Positions 1 through 8,428 of a stretch of DNA of 64,000 nt are shown here, piece after piece (the first letter of the stretch is position 1; every line of letters begins with the position of its first letter). The notes below the pieces were generated by a model. It was not told the origin of the DNA and did no database searches. It saw nothing but the letters and a program-made list of their open reading frames with translations. The stretch is from Vogesella indigofera (lineage in GTDB: Bacteria; Pseudomonadota; Gammaproteobacteria; Burkholderiales; Chromobacteriaceae), in assembly GCF_003633895.1 (NCBI RefSeq), contig NZ_RBID01000017.1:222507-286506 (forward strand), read 5' to 3'. The position numbers and the translations under genes are program-made.

Positions 1-26
1 ATGACGAGGCTGGCGACAAGGCATGA
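1..26 (+). CDS. 3' end of an upstream gene, probably rbfA (partial)
   Basis: Reading from base 3 gives Asp-Glu-Ala-Gly-Asp-Lys-Ala followed by TGA at 24-26. The stop overlaps the truB start as ATGA, the usual sign of translational coupling. The acidic tail and the position directly before truB suit ribosome-binding factor A, which precedes truB in most proteobacteria. Only seven codons are visible, so the identity rests on gene order and not on sequence. Confidence 0.45.
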
Positions 27-949
27 GTGCACCACGTCGGGTGAAATTGCCGATCAACGGCGTGCTGCTGCTGGACAAGCCTTACGACGTCAGCTCCAAC
101 GGAGCCCTGCAAAAGGCGCGCTGGCTGTACAGCGCCGCCAAGGCCGGGCATACCGGCGTGCTCGATCCGCTGGCGACCGGCCTGCTGCCGGTGTGCTTCG
201 GCGAGGCGACCAAGTTTTCGTCCTATCTGCTGGATGCCGACAAGGGCTACCGTGCCACCGTCAAGTTCGGCCAGGTCACCACCACCGGTGACATCGAGGG
301 CGAGGTGGTCATCGAGCGGCCGGTGACGTTTGACCGCGCGGCGCTGGAGCAAACGTTGGCCGCATTCTGCGGCGTGATTACCCAGGTGCCGCCGATGTAT
401 TCGGCGCTGAAATTCCAGGGGCGGCCGCTGTACGAGTATGCGCGCGAAGGCATCGAGATCGAGCGTGCCGGGCGCGAGGTCAGCATCCATCGCATCGAGC
501 TGCTGTCGTTTGACGGTGTCGATACCGCGGTGATCGAGGTGCTGTGCAGCAAGGGCACCTATATCCGTACCCTGGCACAGGATGTGGGCGAGCGGCTCGG
601 TTGCGGCGCGCACCTCACCGGCCTGCGCCGTACCACCACCGGCGGTTTCCGCCTGGAAGACGCGCATACGTTGGAAGCCATCGAGGCACTGCCGCGCGAG
701 GCGCGCGACGGCTTGCTGCTGCCGGTCGATATCCTGGTGTTGCATTTCCCCGAACAAACGTTGGCCGCAGAAGACGCACGCCGTTTTTGTCACGGCCAGG
801 CCGTGCGCGGTGCCCAAAACTGTGCGACAATGCAGCGCTTTCGTGTTTACCAAGCGCAGACACGGGAGTTTCTCGGACTGGCGGATGCAAGCGAAGATGG
901 CTTGCTTCAACCGGTACGGGTAATGGTTGCTCCGGCAACCGTCTTGTGA
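23..949 (+). CDS. truB: tRNA pseudouridine-55 synthase TruB
   Basis: The product (308 aa) isomerises U55 to pseudouridine in the T-loop of tRNAs. The family motif G-H-T-G-x-L-D-P-L-A-T-G-L-L is at residues 42-54, and its Asp falls at position 48, the number of the catalytic Asp in E. coli TruB. The length is normal and the C-terminal third has the usual PUA-like part. The ATG at 23 overlaps the stop of the preceding frame. The gene lies in the conserved order truB-rpsO-pnp and is probably the end of the nusA-infB operon. Two copies of the dispersed 13-bp word lie inside it (352 and 757), both encoding Gln-Thr-Leu-Ala-Ala. Confidence 0.96.
   Translation: MSAPRRVKLPINGVLLLDKPYDVSSNGALQKARWLYSAAKAGHTGVLDPLATGLLPVCFGEATKFSSYLLDADKGYRATVKFGQVTTTGDIEGEVVIERPVTFDRAALEQTLAAFCGVITQVPPMYSALKFQGRPLYEYAREGIEIERAGREVSIHRIELLSFDGVDTAVIEVLCSKGTYIRTLAQDVGERLGCGAHLTGLRRTTTGGFRLEDAHTLEAIEALPREARDGLLLPVDILVLHFPEQTLAAEDARRFCHGQAVRGAQNCATMQRFRVYQAQTREFLGLADASEDGLLQPVRVMVAPATVL
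352..364 (+). repeat. AACGTTGGCCGCA word inside truB
   Basis: Exact copy of the dispersed word AASGTTGGCCGCA. It is read as Thr-Leu-Ala-Ala with a TTG leucine codon, in a gene that otherwise favours CTG. Confidence 0.8.
757..769 (+). repeat. AACGTTGGCCGCA word inside truB, second copy
   Basis: Exact copy about 400 bp after the first one. It is again preceded by a Gln codon and read as Thr-Leu-Ala-Ala in the same reading frame. Confidence 0.8.
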
Positions 950-1021
950 AGTGTGGATGGGTTTCGGCTCGCTACACTTGTCGGGTGGCAACACCCTAAA
1001 CCGATATCGGAGTTTATTATT

Positions 1022-1291
1022 ATGGCAATGACCGCCGCTCAAAAAGCACAGATCGTTAAAGACTACCAGCGCCAGGAAGGCGACACCGGTTCTACCGAAG
1101 TTCAGGTAGCGCTGCTGACCGCTCGTATCAACGATCTGACCCCGCACTTCAAAGCGAACACCAAGGATCATCACAGCCGTCGCGGCCTGCTGAAACTGGT
1201 TAGCTCCCGTCGTCGTCTGCTTGACTACCTCAAGCGCACTGACGTCGCTGGCTACCGCGCTCTGATCGCTCGTCTGGGTCTGCGTAAGTAA
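1022..1291 (+). CDS. rpsO: 30S ribosomal protein S15
   Basis: Small-subunit protein of 89 aa that binds the central domain of 16S rRNA and bridges to the large subunit. It begins Met-Ala-Met-Thr-Ala-Ala-Gln-Lys and carries the family's H-F-K[13 protein letters not shown] core. The start is chosen to give the standard 89 residues; a CGGAG ribosome binding site lies at 1008-1012. An in-frame start further upstream would add non-homologous residues. The gene is followed by a strong terminator and stands between truB and pnp, as in most proteobacteria. Confidence 0.97.
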   Translation: MAMTAAQKAQIVKDYQRQEGDTGSTEVQVALLTARINDLTPHFKANTKDHHSRRGLLKLVSSRRRLLDYLKRTDVAGYRALIARLGLRK

Positions 1292-1303
1292 TCGGTTTAA
1301 ATT

Positions 1304-1336
1304 CGAAAAAGTCGCAGCCTGTCTGCGACTTTTTCG
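1304..1336 (+). terminator. rpsO terminator, bidirectional shape
   Basis: A perfect 14-bp stem (1304-1317 with 1323-1336) has a 5-nt loop. It has an A run on the 5' side and a T run on the 3' side. It separates rpsO from pnp, so pnp probably has its own promoter in the 120-bp leader that follows. Confidence 0.88.
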
Positions 1337-1455
1337 TTTCTGCAGTATCTTATTGAGTCAACGGGGGGAGCCTCTAGGAATCGGTATCGGTTACGGTGTT
1401 GATTGCTAGGGGTTCCCGTTGCAAGTTCTATTCCTTAAATCAAAGGAAACCTCAC

Positions 1456-3603
1456 GTGTTTAATAAAGTTACCAAATCGTTCCAGTACGGTCGCCACACC
1501 GTGACCCTGGAAACCGGCGAAGTTGCCCGTCAGGCATCCGGTGCCGTTGTCGTTACTGTTGAAGATACCGTGGTGCTGGTATCGGTTGTCGGCTCCAAGA
1601 ACGTCAAGCCGGGCCAGGACTTCTTCCCGCTGACCGTGGATTACCTGGAGCGTACCTACGCTGCCGGCAAGATCCCGGGCGGCTTCTTCAAGCGTGAAGG
1701 CAAGCAGTCGGAAAAAGAAATCCTGACCTGCCGCCTGATCGACCGTCCGATCCGTCCGCTGTTCCCGGAAGGCTTCTACCACGACGTACAGATCGTGGCC
1801 ACCGTGATGTCGCTGAACCCGGAAGTGGATTCCGACATCCCGGCGATGATCGGTGCTTCCGCCGCTCTGGCGATCTCCGGCCTGCCGTTCAACGGCCCGA
1901 TCGGCGCCGCCCGTGTCGGCTACGCCAACGGCGAATACATCCTGAACCCGACCAGCACCGAGCTGCTGACTTCGGAAATGGATCTGGTCGTTGCCGGTAC
2001 CCAGCGTGCGGTACTGATGGTGGAATCCGAAGCCAAGGAACTGTCCGAAGCGATCATGCTCGGCGGCGTGGTATTCGGCCACGAGCAGCTGCAAGCGGCG
2101 ATCAACGCCATCAACGAATTCGCTGACGAAGTGAACCCGGTGATGTGGGACTGGACCGCACCGGCCCAGAACGACGAGCTGATCGGCAAGATCCGTGACA
2201 TCTCCGGCGAAATGATCGCCAACGCCTTCCGCATCCGCCAGAAGGGCGCCCGTTCCGAAGCACTGGGCGCCGCCTGGTCCGCCGTGAAGAGCGCACTGAT
2301 CAACGAAGACACCGACACCCTGCTGGCCAACGAGATCAAGGGCATCTTCAAGTCGCTGGAAGCCGAAATCGTGCGTGGCCAGATCCTGGCCGGCGAACCG
2401 CGTATCGACGGTCGCGACACCCGTACCGTGCGTCCGATCGCCATCCGCACCGGCGTGCTGCCGCGCGTACACGGCTCCGCGCTGTTCACCCGTGGCGAAA
2501 CCCAGGCCATCGTGACCACCACGCTGGGCACCAAGCGTGACGAGCAGATCATCGACGCGCTGGCCGGTGAATACACCGACCGCTTCATGCTGCACTACAA
2601 CTTCCCGCCGTACTCCACCGGTGAAGCCGGCCGCATGGGCCCGCCGAAGCGTCGTGAAATCGGTCACGGCCGTCTGGCCAAGCGCGCGCTGGCACAGGTG
2701 CTGCCATCGGAAGCCGACTTCGGCTACACCATGCGTATCGTGTCGGAAATCACCGAATCCAACGGCTCCTCGTCGATGGCATCGGTATGCGGCGGCTGCC
2801 TGTCGCTGCTGTCCGCCGGTGTGCCGCTGAAGGCGCACGTGGCCGGTATCGCCATGGGCCTGATCCTGGAAGGCAACCGCTTCGCGGTGCTGACCGATAT
2901 CCTGGGTGACGAAGACCACCTCGGCGACATGGACTTCAAGGTTGCCGGTACCGCTGCCGGTATCACCGCGCTGCAGATGGACATCAAGATCCAGGGCATC
3001 ACCAAGGACATCATGCAGATCGCGCTGGAGCAGGCCAAGGAAGGCCGTATCCACATCCTCGGTCACATGAAGGAAGCGATCGAAGGCCCGCAAGAGCTGT
3101 CGACCCACGCGCCACGCCTGTACGTGATGAAGATCAACCCGGAGAAAATCCGTGAAGTGATCGGCAAGGGTGGCGAAACCATCCGCGCCATCACCAAGGA
3201 CACCGGCTGCGAGATCAATATCGGCGAAGACGGCACCATCACCATCGCTTCGGTTTCGACCGAGAGCGCGGAAGCGGCCAAGAAGCGCATCGAAGAGATC
3301 ACTGCCGAAGTGGAAGTGGGCAAGGTCTACGAAGGTCCGGTCGTGAAGATCCTCGACAACAACGTCGGCGCCATCGTTTCGATCATGCCGGGCAAGGATG
3401 GTCTGGTGCACATTTCGCAGATCGCCCACGAGCGCATCAAGAACGTGGCCGACTACCTGCAGGAAGGCCAGATCGTGAAAGTGAAAGCGATCGAGATGGA
3501 CGACCGCGGTCGCGTGCGTCTGTCGATCAAGGCGCTGCTGGACAATCCGGCTGCCGCTCCGGCCAGCGGCGACGCTGCCTTCGGCCTGAAAACCGGCGCC
3601 TAA
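1456..3603 (+). CDS. pnp: Polyribonucleotide nucleotidyltransferase (PNPase)
   Basis: 3'-to-5' phosphorolytic exoribonuclease and degradosome partner, 715 aa. It has two RNase PH-like domains, a KH domain with Gly-Lys-Gly-Gly near residues 570-573, and a C-terminal S1 domain from about residue 622. I choose GTG at 1456: the family N-terminus [11 protein letters not shown] starts here, an AAGGA site lies 8 nt upstream, and the length is standard. In-frame codons further upstream give a non-conserved 20-residue extension. A leader of about 120 nt lies between the rpsO terminator and the start; PNPase autoregulates through its leader in E. coli, but no specific element was recognised here. Confidence 0.97.
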   Translation: MFNKVTKSFQYGRHTVTLETGEVARQASGAVVVTVEDTVVLVSVVGSKNVKPGQDFFPLTVDYLERTYAAGKIPGGFFKREGKQSEKEILTCRLIDRPIRPLFPEGFYHDVQIVATVMSLNPEVDSDIPAMIGASAALAISGLPFNGPIGAARVGYANGEYILNPTSTELLTSEMDLVVAGTQRAVLMVESEAKELSEAIMLGGVVFGHEQLQAAINAINEFADEVNPVMWDWTAPAQNDELIGKIRDISGEMIANAFRIRQKGARSEALGAAWSAVKSALINEDTDTLLANEIKGIFKSLEAEIVRGQILAGEPRIDGRDTRTVRPIAIRTGVLPRVHGSALFTRGETQAIVTTTLGTKRDEQIIDALAGEYTDRFMLHYNFPPYSTGEAGRMGPPKRREIGHGRLAKRALAQVLPSEADFGYTMRIVSEITESNGSSSMASVCGGCLSLLSAGVPLKAHVAGIAMGLILEGNRFAVLTDILGDEDHLGDMDFKVAGTAAGITALQMDIKIQGITKDIMQIALEQAKEGRIHILGHMKEAIEGPQELSTHAPRLYVMKINPEKIREVIGKGGETIRAITKDTGCEINIGEDGTITIASVSTESAEAAKKRIEEITAEVEVGKVYEGPVVKILDNNVGAIVSIMPGKDGLVHISQIAHERIKNVADYLQEGQIVKVKAIEMDDRGRVRLSIKALLDNPAAAPASGDAAFGLKTGA

Positions 3604-3626
3604 GCCCGTACCCTGACGCCAGTATC

Positions 3627-3662
3627 AACCGCCTGTCCGGCTTGCCGGGCAGGCGGTTTTTT
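3627..3662 (+). terminator. pnp terminator
   Basis: A GC-rich stem (3627-3640 with 3645-3658) contains one T-G pair and has loop CTTG and a run of T residues. It ends pnp before the convergent alkA gene. Confidence 0.88.
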
Positions 3663-3665
3663 ATT

Positions 3666-3678
3666 TGCGGCCAACCTT
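3666..3678 (-). repeat. AAGGTTGGCCGCA word at the pnp/alkA junction
   Basis: Exact copy on the minus strand, followed at once by a half-site GGTTGG, so that CCAACC and GGTTGG can pair. It lies just beyond the pnp terminator at a convergent junction. Confidence 0.8.
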
Positions 3679-3695
3679 TACGGTTGGCTGAGGTG

Positions 3696-4379
3696 TCAGC
3701 TGGTGCCGGTCGCCGCCGAGCGGCGCTTGCCCGGCCGCGGCTGGTAGTCGGCGAGGCTCGGCACCTGCCACAGATACCAGGTCGCGACGCTGCGGTAGGG
3801 GCTGCAGGCGGCGGTGGCGGCCTGCAGCTCGCGCCGGCCGGGCAGCGCCGGCAATGCTTTCAGGAAGCGGTAGCCCTCGCGCACGCCGAAGTCATCGACG
3901 GGCAGGATGTCCGGCCGTGCCAGGGTGTAGAGCAGCAGCATTTCCACCGTCCAGCGGCCGATGCCCGGCAGCGTCACCAGCCTTTCGATCAGCGCGTCGT
4001 CGGATAGCTGCGCCGCCTCCCGCCGCGACGGCACGCGGCCGTCCAGTGTGGCGGCGGCGATGACGTGGATGGTGGCGGCCTTGCGTCCGGAAAAGCCGCA
4101 GCCACGCAATTTCCCGGTGTCCAGCGCCAGCAGTTGTGCCGGCGTCGGGAACGCTGGCTGCGGCTGACCGGCCAGCAGCCGCGCCAGCATGGCATCGCCG
4201 GCGCGCACGTGCAGTTGCTGGTAGGCGACGGCGCGCACCAGCGCCTCGTACGGCTCGCGCGCCGGCTTGGGCTGCAGCCGGCAGTGGCCGACCTCGGCCA
4301 CCAGCTGCGCCCAGTCGGCGTCGATGGCGGCCAGATGCCGGCTGGCGGCGTGGTAGGAGTCATGCGGCAGGGTAGACAT
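3696..4379 (-). CDS. alkA: DNA-3-methyladenine glycosylase II (AlkA/HhH-GPD family)
   Basis: Base-excision repair glycosylase removing alkylated purines; 227 aa, the short form without the E. coli N-terminal extension. The helix-hairpin-helix L-P-G-I-G-R-W-T is at about residues 137-144. The catalytic Asp follows in Pro-Val-Asp-Asp (162-163). The start at 4379 (Met-Ser-Thr-Leu-Pro) is preferred over one 29 codons upstream, which adds an Arg/Pro-rich stretch unlike the family; no clear ribosome binding site is visible. It is divergent from ada across a 200-bp gap, which points to joint control of the adaptive response. Confidence 0.9.
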   Translation of the reverse strand: MSTLPHDSYHAASRHLAAIDADWAQLVAEVGHCRLQPKPAREPYEALVRAVAYQQLHVRAGDAMLARLLAGQPQPAFPTPAQLLALDTGKLRGCGFSGRKAATIHVIAAATLDGRVPSRREAAQLSDDALIERLVTLPGIGRWTVEMLLLYTLARPDILPVDDFGVREGYRFLKALPALPGRRELQAATAACSPYRSVATWYLWQVPSLADYQPRPGKRRSAATGTS

Positions 4380-4492
4380 GGGCGGCAGGGTGGCGGATGG
4401 CAGACAGGGCACGCTAACCCTGCGCCGTGGCGGCCGCATCCTGTTTCTTGCGCCGGCCTGTTGCAATGGCGGTCACTGTCGCAAAATAGGCG

Positions 4493-4542
4493 AATTCGAC
4501 AGCAAGCGGCGGGGTGCCGGGCGCCGCCGCGTTGGCTACAGT
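4493..4542 (+). promoter_or_regulatory. Candidate Ada operator and promoter of ada
   Basis: AATT at 4493-4496 and GCAA at 4502-4505 are separated by 5 nt, the arrangement of the A and B boxes that methylated Ada binds in E. coli. A weak -35 (GTGCCG, 4514-4519) and a fair -10 (TACAGT, 4537-4542) with a 17-bp spacer follow, placing the box upstream of -35 as in E. coli. The match is short and could be chance; the alkA/ada context is the main support. Confidence 0.4.
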
Positions 4543-4582
4543 AGGCTCATACGGTGGCTGACGAGTACAAAAGGACATGACC

Positions 4583-5662
4583 ATGACCGCGACAGCAAAA
4601 CGCCGCGCCCTGGCGGCGGCAACGGAGGGCGATCCGCGCTGGGCGGCGGTGCTGGCACGCGATGCGCGCGCCGACGGCCGCTTCTATTACTCGGTGCAGA
4701 GCACCGGCGTCTACTGCCGGCCGTCGTGTGCGGCGCGGCAGGCGCGGCCGGAGAATGTGCGTTTTCACGCCAGCTGCGCCGATGCCGAACGCGCCGGCTT
4801 CCGCCCCTGCCAACGCTGCAAGCCGGACCAGCCGCCGCTGGCGCAGCAGCACGCGCAGAAGGTCACCGCCGCCTGCCGCCTGATCGACAGCGCGGACACG
4901 CTGCCGGACCTGGCAACGTTGGCCGCAGCGGTCGGCCTCAGCCGCTATCACTTCCACCGCCTGTTCAAGCAGCACACCGGGCTGACACCGAAGGCCTACG
5001 CCGCCGCGCGCCGCGCCGAGCGCGTGCGCAACGAGCTGCAGCAGCACGACACGGTGACGGCGGCGATCTTCGATGCCGGTTTCAATGCCAACAGCCGCTT
5101 CTACGCGCAGGCCGACGCGGTGCTGGGCATGACGCCCGGCGACTACCGCGCCGGTGGTGCGCGCACGGTGATCCGCTTCGCCATCGGCCAGTGCACGCTG
5201 GGCGCGATCCTGGTGGCGCAGAGCGAGCGCGGCGTGTGCGCGATTTCGCTGGGCGACGACGCCGAGGCGCTGCTGCACGAGCTGCAGGACCGCTTCCCGC
5301 GCGCGGAGCTGATCGGTGGTGACGCCGACTTCGAGCAGCTGGTGGCGACGGTGGTCGGCTTTGTCGAGGCGCCGGCGCTGGGGCTGGACTTGCCGCTGGA
5401 CGTGCGCGGCACCGCCTTTCAGCAGCGGGTGTGGCAGGCATTGCGCGAGATTCCGCCCGGCGAGACCGCCAGTTATCGCGACATCGCCCGGCGCATCGGC
5501 GCGCCGCAGGCAGTGCGCGCGGTGGCCGGTGCCTGTGCGGCCAACGTGCTGGCGGTGGCGATTCCCTGCCATCGCGTGGTGCGCACCGACGGCAGCCTGT
5601 CCGGCTACCGCTGGGGCGTGGCGCGCAAGCAGGCGCTGCTGGCGCGCGAGGCCAAGCCGTGA
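4583..5662 (+). CDS. ada: Ada: methylphosphotriester/O6-methylguanine-DNA methyltransferase and AraC-type activator
   Basis: Suicidal methyl acceptor and transcription activator of the adaptive response, 359 aa. The N-terminal Ada zinc domain has Cys45, Cys49, Cys76 and Cys79; the first is the expected phosphotriester methyl acceptor. An AraC-type helix-turn-helix follows (about 95-190). The C-terminal methyltransferase has Pro-Cys-His-Arg with Cys329. ATG at 4583 is 7 nt from AAGGA (4571-4575); an in-frame ATG at 4577 is only 1 nt away and less likely. alkB follows after 55 nt, probably in one operon. A copy of the 13-bp word (4915) encodes Thr-Leu-Ala-Ala. Confidence 0.95.
   Translation: MTATAKRRALAAATEGDPRWAAVLARDARADGRFYYSVQSTGVYCRPSCAARQARPENVRFHASCADAERAGFRPCQRCKPDQPPLAQQHAQKVTAACRLIDSADTLPDLATLAAAVGLSRYHFHRLFKQHTGLTPKAYAAARRAERVRNELQQHDTVTAAIFDAGFNANSRFYAQADAVLGMTPGDYRAGGARTVIRFAIGQCTLGAILVAQSERGVCAISLGDDAEALLHELQDRFPRAELIGGDADFEQLVATVVGFVEAPALGLDLPLDVRGTAFQQRVWQALREIPPGETASYRDIARRIGAPQAVRAVAGACAANVLAVAIPCHRVVRTDGSLSGYRWGVARKQALLAREAKP
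4915..4927 (+). repeat. AACGTTGGCCGCA word inside ada
   Basis: Exact copy read as Thr-Leu-Ala-Ala with a TTG codon. Confidence 0.8.
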
Positions 5663-5717
5663 GCGCGGGCGCTTGTGGCGCGGCGATGGCCGCTGCGTTC
5701 AAACCAGGGCGCGGGCG

Positions 5718-6365
5718 ATGACCATCGACCTGTTTGCCGATCAGCCGCCACAGTGGCAGGAGTCGCTCGGGGACGGCGCGCTGGTGCTGCGCGGTTTTGC
5801 ACTGCCGTACGCGGCGGCGCTGCTGCAGGCCTTGCCGCCGCTGCTGGCGCAGGCGCCGTTGCGCCACATGCTCACCCCCGGCGGCCAGCCGATGTCGGTG
5901 GCGATGAGCAGCTGCGGCGACTACGGCTGGGTCAGCGATCGCCGCGGCTACCGCTACGCGGCGCAGGACCCGGCCAGCGGCGTGTCGTGGCCACCGCTGC
6001 CGGCGGACTGGTTGCAACTGGCCGCCAGTGCGGCGGCGGCGGCCGGTTTTGCCGGCTTTGCGCCGGATGCCTGCCTGATCAACTGCTACCAGCCGGGTGC
6101 GCGCATGGCGCTGCATCAGGACCGCGACGAGCGCGATTTCAGCCAGCCCATCGTGTCGGTGTCGCTGGGCCTGCCGGTGGTGTTCCTGTTTGGCGGCCTG
6201 CAGCGCAGCGAACGCGCGCAACGGGTGCCGCTGGCGCACGGCGACGTGGTGGTGTGGGGCGGGCCGGCGCGGCTGCGCTACCACGGCGTGCTGCCGCTGC
6301 AGCCGGGCAGCCATCCGCTGCTGGGGGCGCAGCGCATCAATCTCACCTTCCGCAAGGCGCGCTAG
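5718..6365 (+). CDS. alkB: Alkylated DNA repair dioxygenase AlkB
   Basis: Fe(II)/2-oxoglutarate dioxygenase that removes 1-methyladenine and 3-methylcytosine lesions by oxidative demethylation. It is 215 aa against 216 in E. coli. The iron ligands are His133, Asp135 (H-x-D) and His189; Arg206 and Arg212 in R-I-N-L-T-F-R match the 2-oxoglutarate-binding arginines. All five are offset by two from E. coli AlkB. The ATG at 5718 gives the family N-terminus; the ribosome binding site is poor, which fits coupling to ada upstream. With alkA it completes the alkylation repair set. Confidence 0.95.
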   Translation: MTIDLFADQPPQWQESLGDGALVLRGFALPYAAALLQALPPLLAQAPLRHMLTPGGQPMSVAMSSCGDYGWVSDRRGYRYAAQDPASGVSWPPLPADWLQLAASAAAAAGFAGFAPDACLINCYQPGARMALHQDRDERDFSQPIVSVSLGLPVVFLFGGLQRSERAQRVPLAHGDVVVWGGPARLRYHGVLPLQPGSHPLLGAQRINLTFRKAR

Positions 6366-6443
6366 CGGCGGGCCTTGACCCGGCCGTGCCCGGTCGTGCG
6401 GCTGGCGTTGCCGCTACCGTTCAGCACCCGTTGCGGTAACAAC

Positions 6444-6480
6444 GCCGCACCCCACAGGCTGGGGCGCGGTGTTGGTTTTT
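6444..6480 (+). terminator. alkB terminator
   Basis: A 12-bp stem with two wobble pairs (6444-6455 with 6461-6472) is followed by TTGGTTTTT. Confidence 0.6.
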
Positions 6481-6530
6481 ATTGCCTGACCGGCATCACC
6501 GCCACGGCCGGGCGGTGCGGGTAAGCGCGA

Positions 6531-6562
6531 CAAGGTTGGCCGCAGCGTTGCGGCCAACCTTG
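6531..6562. terminator. Inverted pair of the 13-bp word between convergent genes
   Basis: Exact copies at 6532-6544 (plus) and 6549-6561 (minus), 4 nt apart, form a perfect 14-bp hairpin between alkB and the acyl-CoA synthetase. It has no T run of its own, so a terminator role is inferred. Confidence 0.65.
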
Positions 6563-6566
6563 CGGC

Positions 6567-8213
6567 TTACTCGATGGCCGAGTTGGCGCGCGTCTGCTGT
6601 CGCAGCAGGAATTTCTGGATCTTGCCGGTGGAGGTGCGCGCAATCGGGCCGAAGATGATGCGCTTGGGCACCTTGAAGCGGGCGAGGTGGGCGCGGCAAT
6701 GTTCGATCACCGCCGCCTCGTCGCCGCTGACGCCTTCGCGCAGCTCGATGAAGGCGCACGGCACCTCGCCCCATTTCGGGTCCGGCAGCGCCACCACCGC
6801 CGCCGCGATCACGTCCGGGAAGCGGCACAGCACGTCTTCCACTTCCAGTGACGAGATGTTCTCGCCGCCGGAGATGATCACGTCCTTGGAGCGGTCCTTG
6901 ATCTTGACGTAGCCGTCGGGCTGGATCACCGCCAGGTCGCCGGTATGGAACCAGTCGCCGGCCAGCGCCTCGGCGGTGGCCGCCTCGTTCTTCAGGTAGC
7001 CCTTCATCACCAGGTTGCCGCGGAACATGATCTCGCCCATGGTCTCGCCGTCGTGTGGCACTTCCTGCATCGTCTCCGGATCCAGCACCGTCATGCCGTG
7101 CTGCATGGTGTAGCGCACGCCCTGGCGGCCGTTGCGCTCGGTGCGGCTGGACAGGTCCAGCGCCTGCCACGCCGGCTGCTTGGCGCAGACCGCGGCCGGA
7201 CCGTAGGTCTCGGTGAGGCCGTAGACGTGGGTGATGTTGAAGCCGAGCTTCTCCATGCCCTCGATCACCGCCGACGGTGGCGCGGCGCCGGCCACCAGGC
7301 AGCTGACCGGGTGGTCGATGCCCTGTTTGCACTCGGCCGGCGCGTTGATCAGCATGGTGTGCACGATGGGCGCGCCGCAGTAGTGGCTGACCTTGTGCTG
7401 CTTGATCAGCTCGAAAATCAGTCGCGGGTCGACACGGCGCAGGCAGACGTTGGTGCCAACGTTGGCCGCAACCGTCCACGGGAAGCACCAGCCGTTGCAG
7501 TGGAACATCGGCAGCGTCCACAGGTAGATGGCGTGGTGCGGCATGCCCCAGTCGACGATGTTGCTGATGGCGTTGAGGTAGGCACCGCGATGGTGGTAGA
7601 CCACACCCTTGGGGTTGCCGGTGGTGCCGGAGGTGTAGTTCAGCGCGATGGGGTCCCATTCGTCGGCCGGCAGCTGCCAGGCGAACTCCGGGTCGCCGCC
7701 GGCGAGAAAGTCCTCGTACTCCATCTGCCCCAGGCGCTCGCCGGGGCCGTCGTATTCCGCGTCGTCGACATCGATCACCAGCGGCGGCGTTTCCAGCAGC
7801 GCCAGCGCCGGCGCGATGGTGAAGCTGAACTCGCGGTCGGTGATCAGCACCCGCGCCTCGCCGTGCTGCAGCATGAAGGCAATCGCCTCCGGGTCCAGCC
7901 GGGTGTTGAGGGTGTTCAGTACCGCACCGGACATCGGCACGCCGAAGTGGCACTCCACCATCGCCGGGATGTTGGGCAGCATCACCGCCACGGTGTCGCC
8001 GGCGGTGACGCCGTGGCGTTGCAGCGCCGAGGCCAGACGTCGGCTGCGGGTGTAGGTGTCGCGCCAGTTGCGCTGCAGGCTGCCGTGGATCACGGCGATG
8101 TGTTCGGGGTAGACGCTGGCGGCGCGCTCGATGAAACCCAGCGGCGACAGCGCGGTGAAATTGGCGGCGGTCTTGCAAAGACCGGTCTGGTAGGGCTTGC
8201 GTGCTTGTGACAT
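6567..8213 (-). CDS. AMP-forming acyl-CoA synthetase, DmdB/AlkK-like
   Basis: Probable medium- or branched-chain acyl-CoA ligase, 548 aa. The adenylation motif Y-T-S-G-T-T-G-N-P-K-G-V, the Y-G-L-T-E-T-Y-G motif, the T-G-D-L-A hinge region and the C-terminal G-K-I-Q-K-F lysine motif are present. The segment L-P-M-F-H-C-N-G-W-C-F-P-W is typical of the subfamily holding 3-methylmercaptopropionyl-CoA ligase and medium-chain acyl-CoA synthetases; substrate cannot be told from sequence. The start at 8213 has AGGAGAG just upstream; an earlier in-frame start gives a non-conserved leader. Fatty or branched-chain acid use is likely, given the liu genes elsewhere in the window. Confidence 0.88.
   Translation of the reverse strand: MSQARKPYQTGLCKTAANFTALSPLGFIERAASVYPEHIAVIHGSLQRNWRDTYTRSRRLASALQRHGVTAGDTVAVMLPNIPAMVECHFGVPMSGAVLNTLNTRLDPEAIAFMLQHGEARVLITDREFSFTIAPALALLETPPLVIDVDDAEYDGPGERLGQMEYEDFLAGGDPEFAWQLPADEWDPIALNYTSGTTGNPKGVVYHHRGAYLNAISNIVDWGMPHHAIYLWTLPMFHCNGWCFPWTVAANVGTNVCLRRVDPRLIFELIKQHKVSHYCGAPIVHTMLINAPAECKQGIDHPVSCLVAGAAPPSAVIEGMEKLGFNITHVYGLTETYGPAAVCAKQPAWQALDLSSRTERNGRQGVRYTMQHGMTVLDPETMQEVPHDGETMGEIMFRGNLVMKGYLKNEAATAEALAGDWFHTGDLAVIQPDGYVKIKDRSKDVIISGGENISSLEVEDVLCRFPDVIAAAVVALPDPKWGEVPCAFIELREGVSGDEAAVIEHCRAHLARFKVPKRIIFGPIARTSTGKIQKFLLRQQTRANSAIE
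7458..7470 (+). repeat. AACGTTGGCCGCA word inside the acyl-CoA synthetase
   Basis: Exact copy antisense to the gene, read on the coding strand as Ala-Ala-Asn-Val. Confidence 0.75.
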
Positions 8214-8428
8214 CCGGCTCTCCTGTGGTGCTGCTTTGTGTCGTGCCGTCCGGCCCGGCTCGGGGCAGGGCGGCGCCAACTGTTATCTGGACGATGGTTG
8301 CGGCAAAACCTTGCGCAACTTTGTGTCAAATGTAACGAATCGTTGCCACAGGGCATTTTGTGGTGCCGCTGCTCTAAAATGGGGTTTTTACTCGCTATGC
8401 CAGTGTTTTCTGGCCAAGGAGCGTCGTG

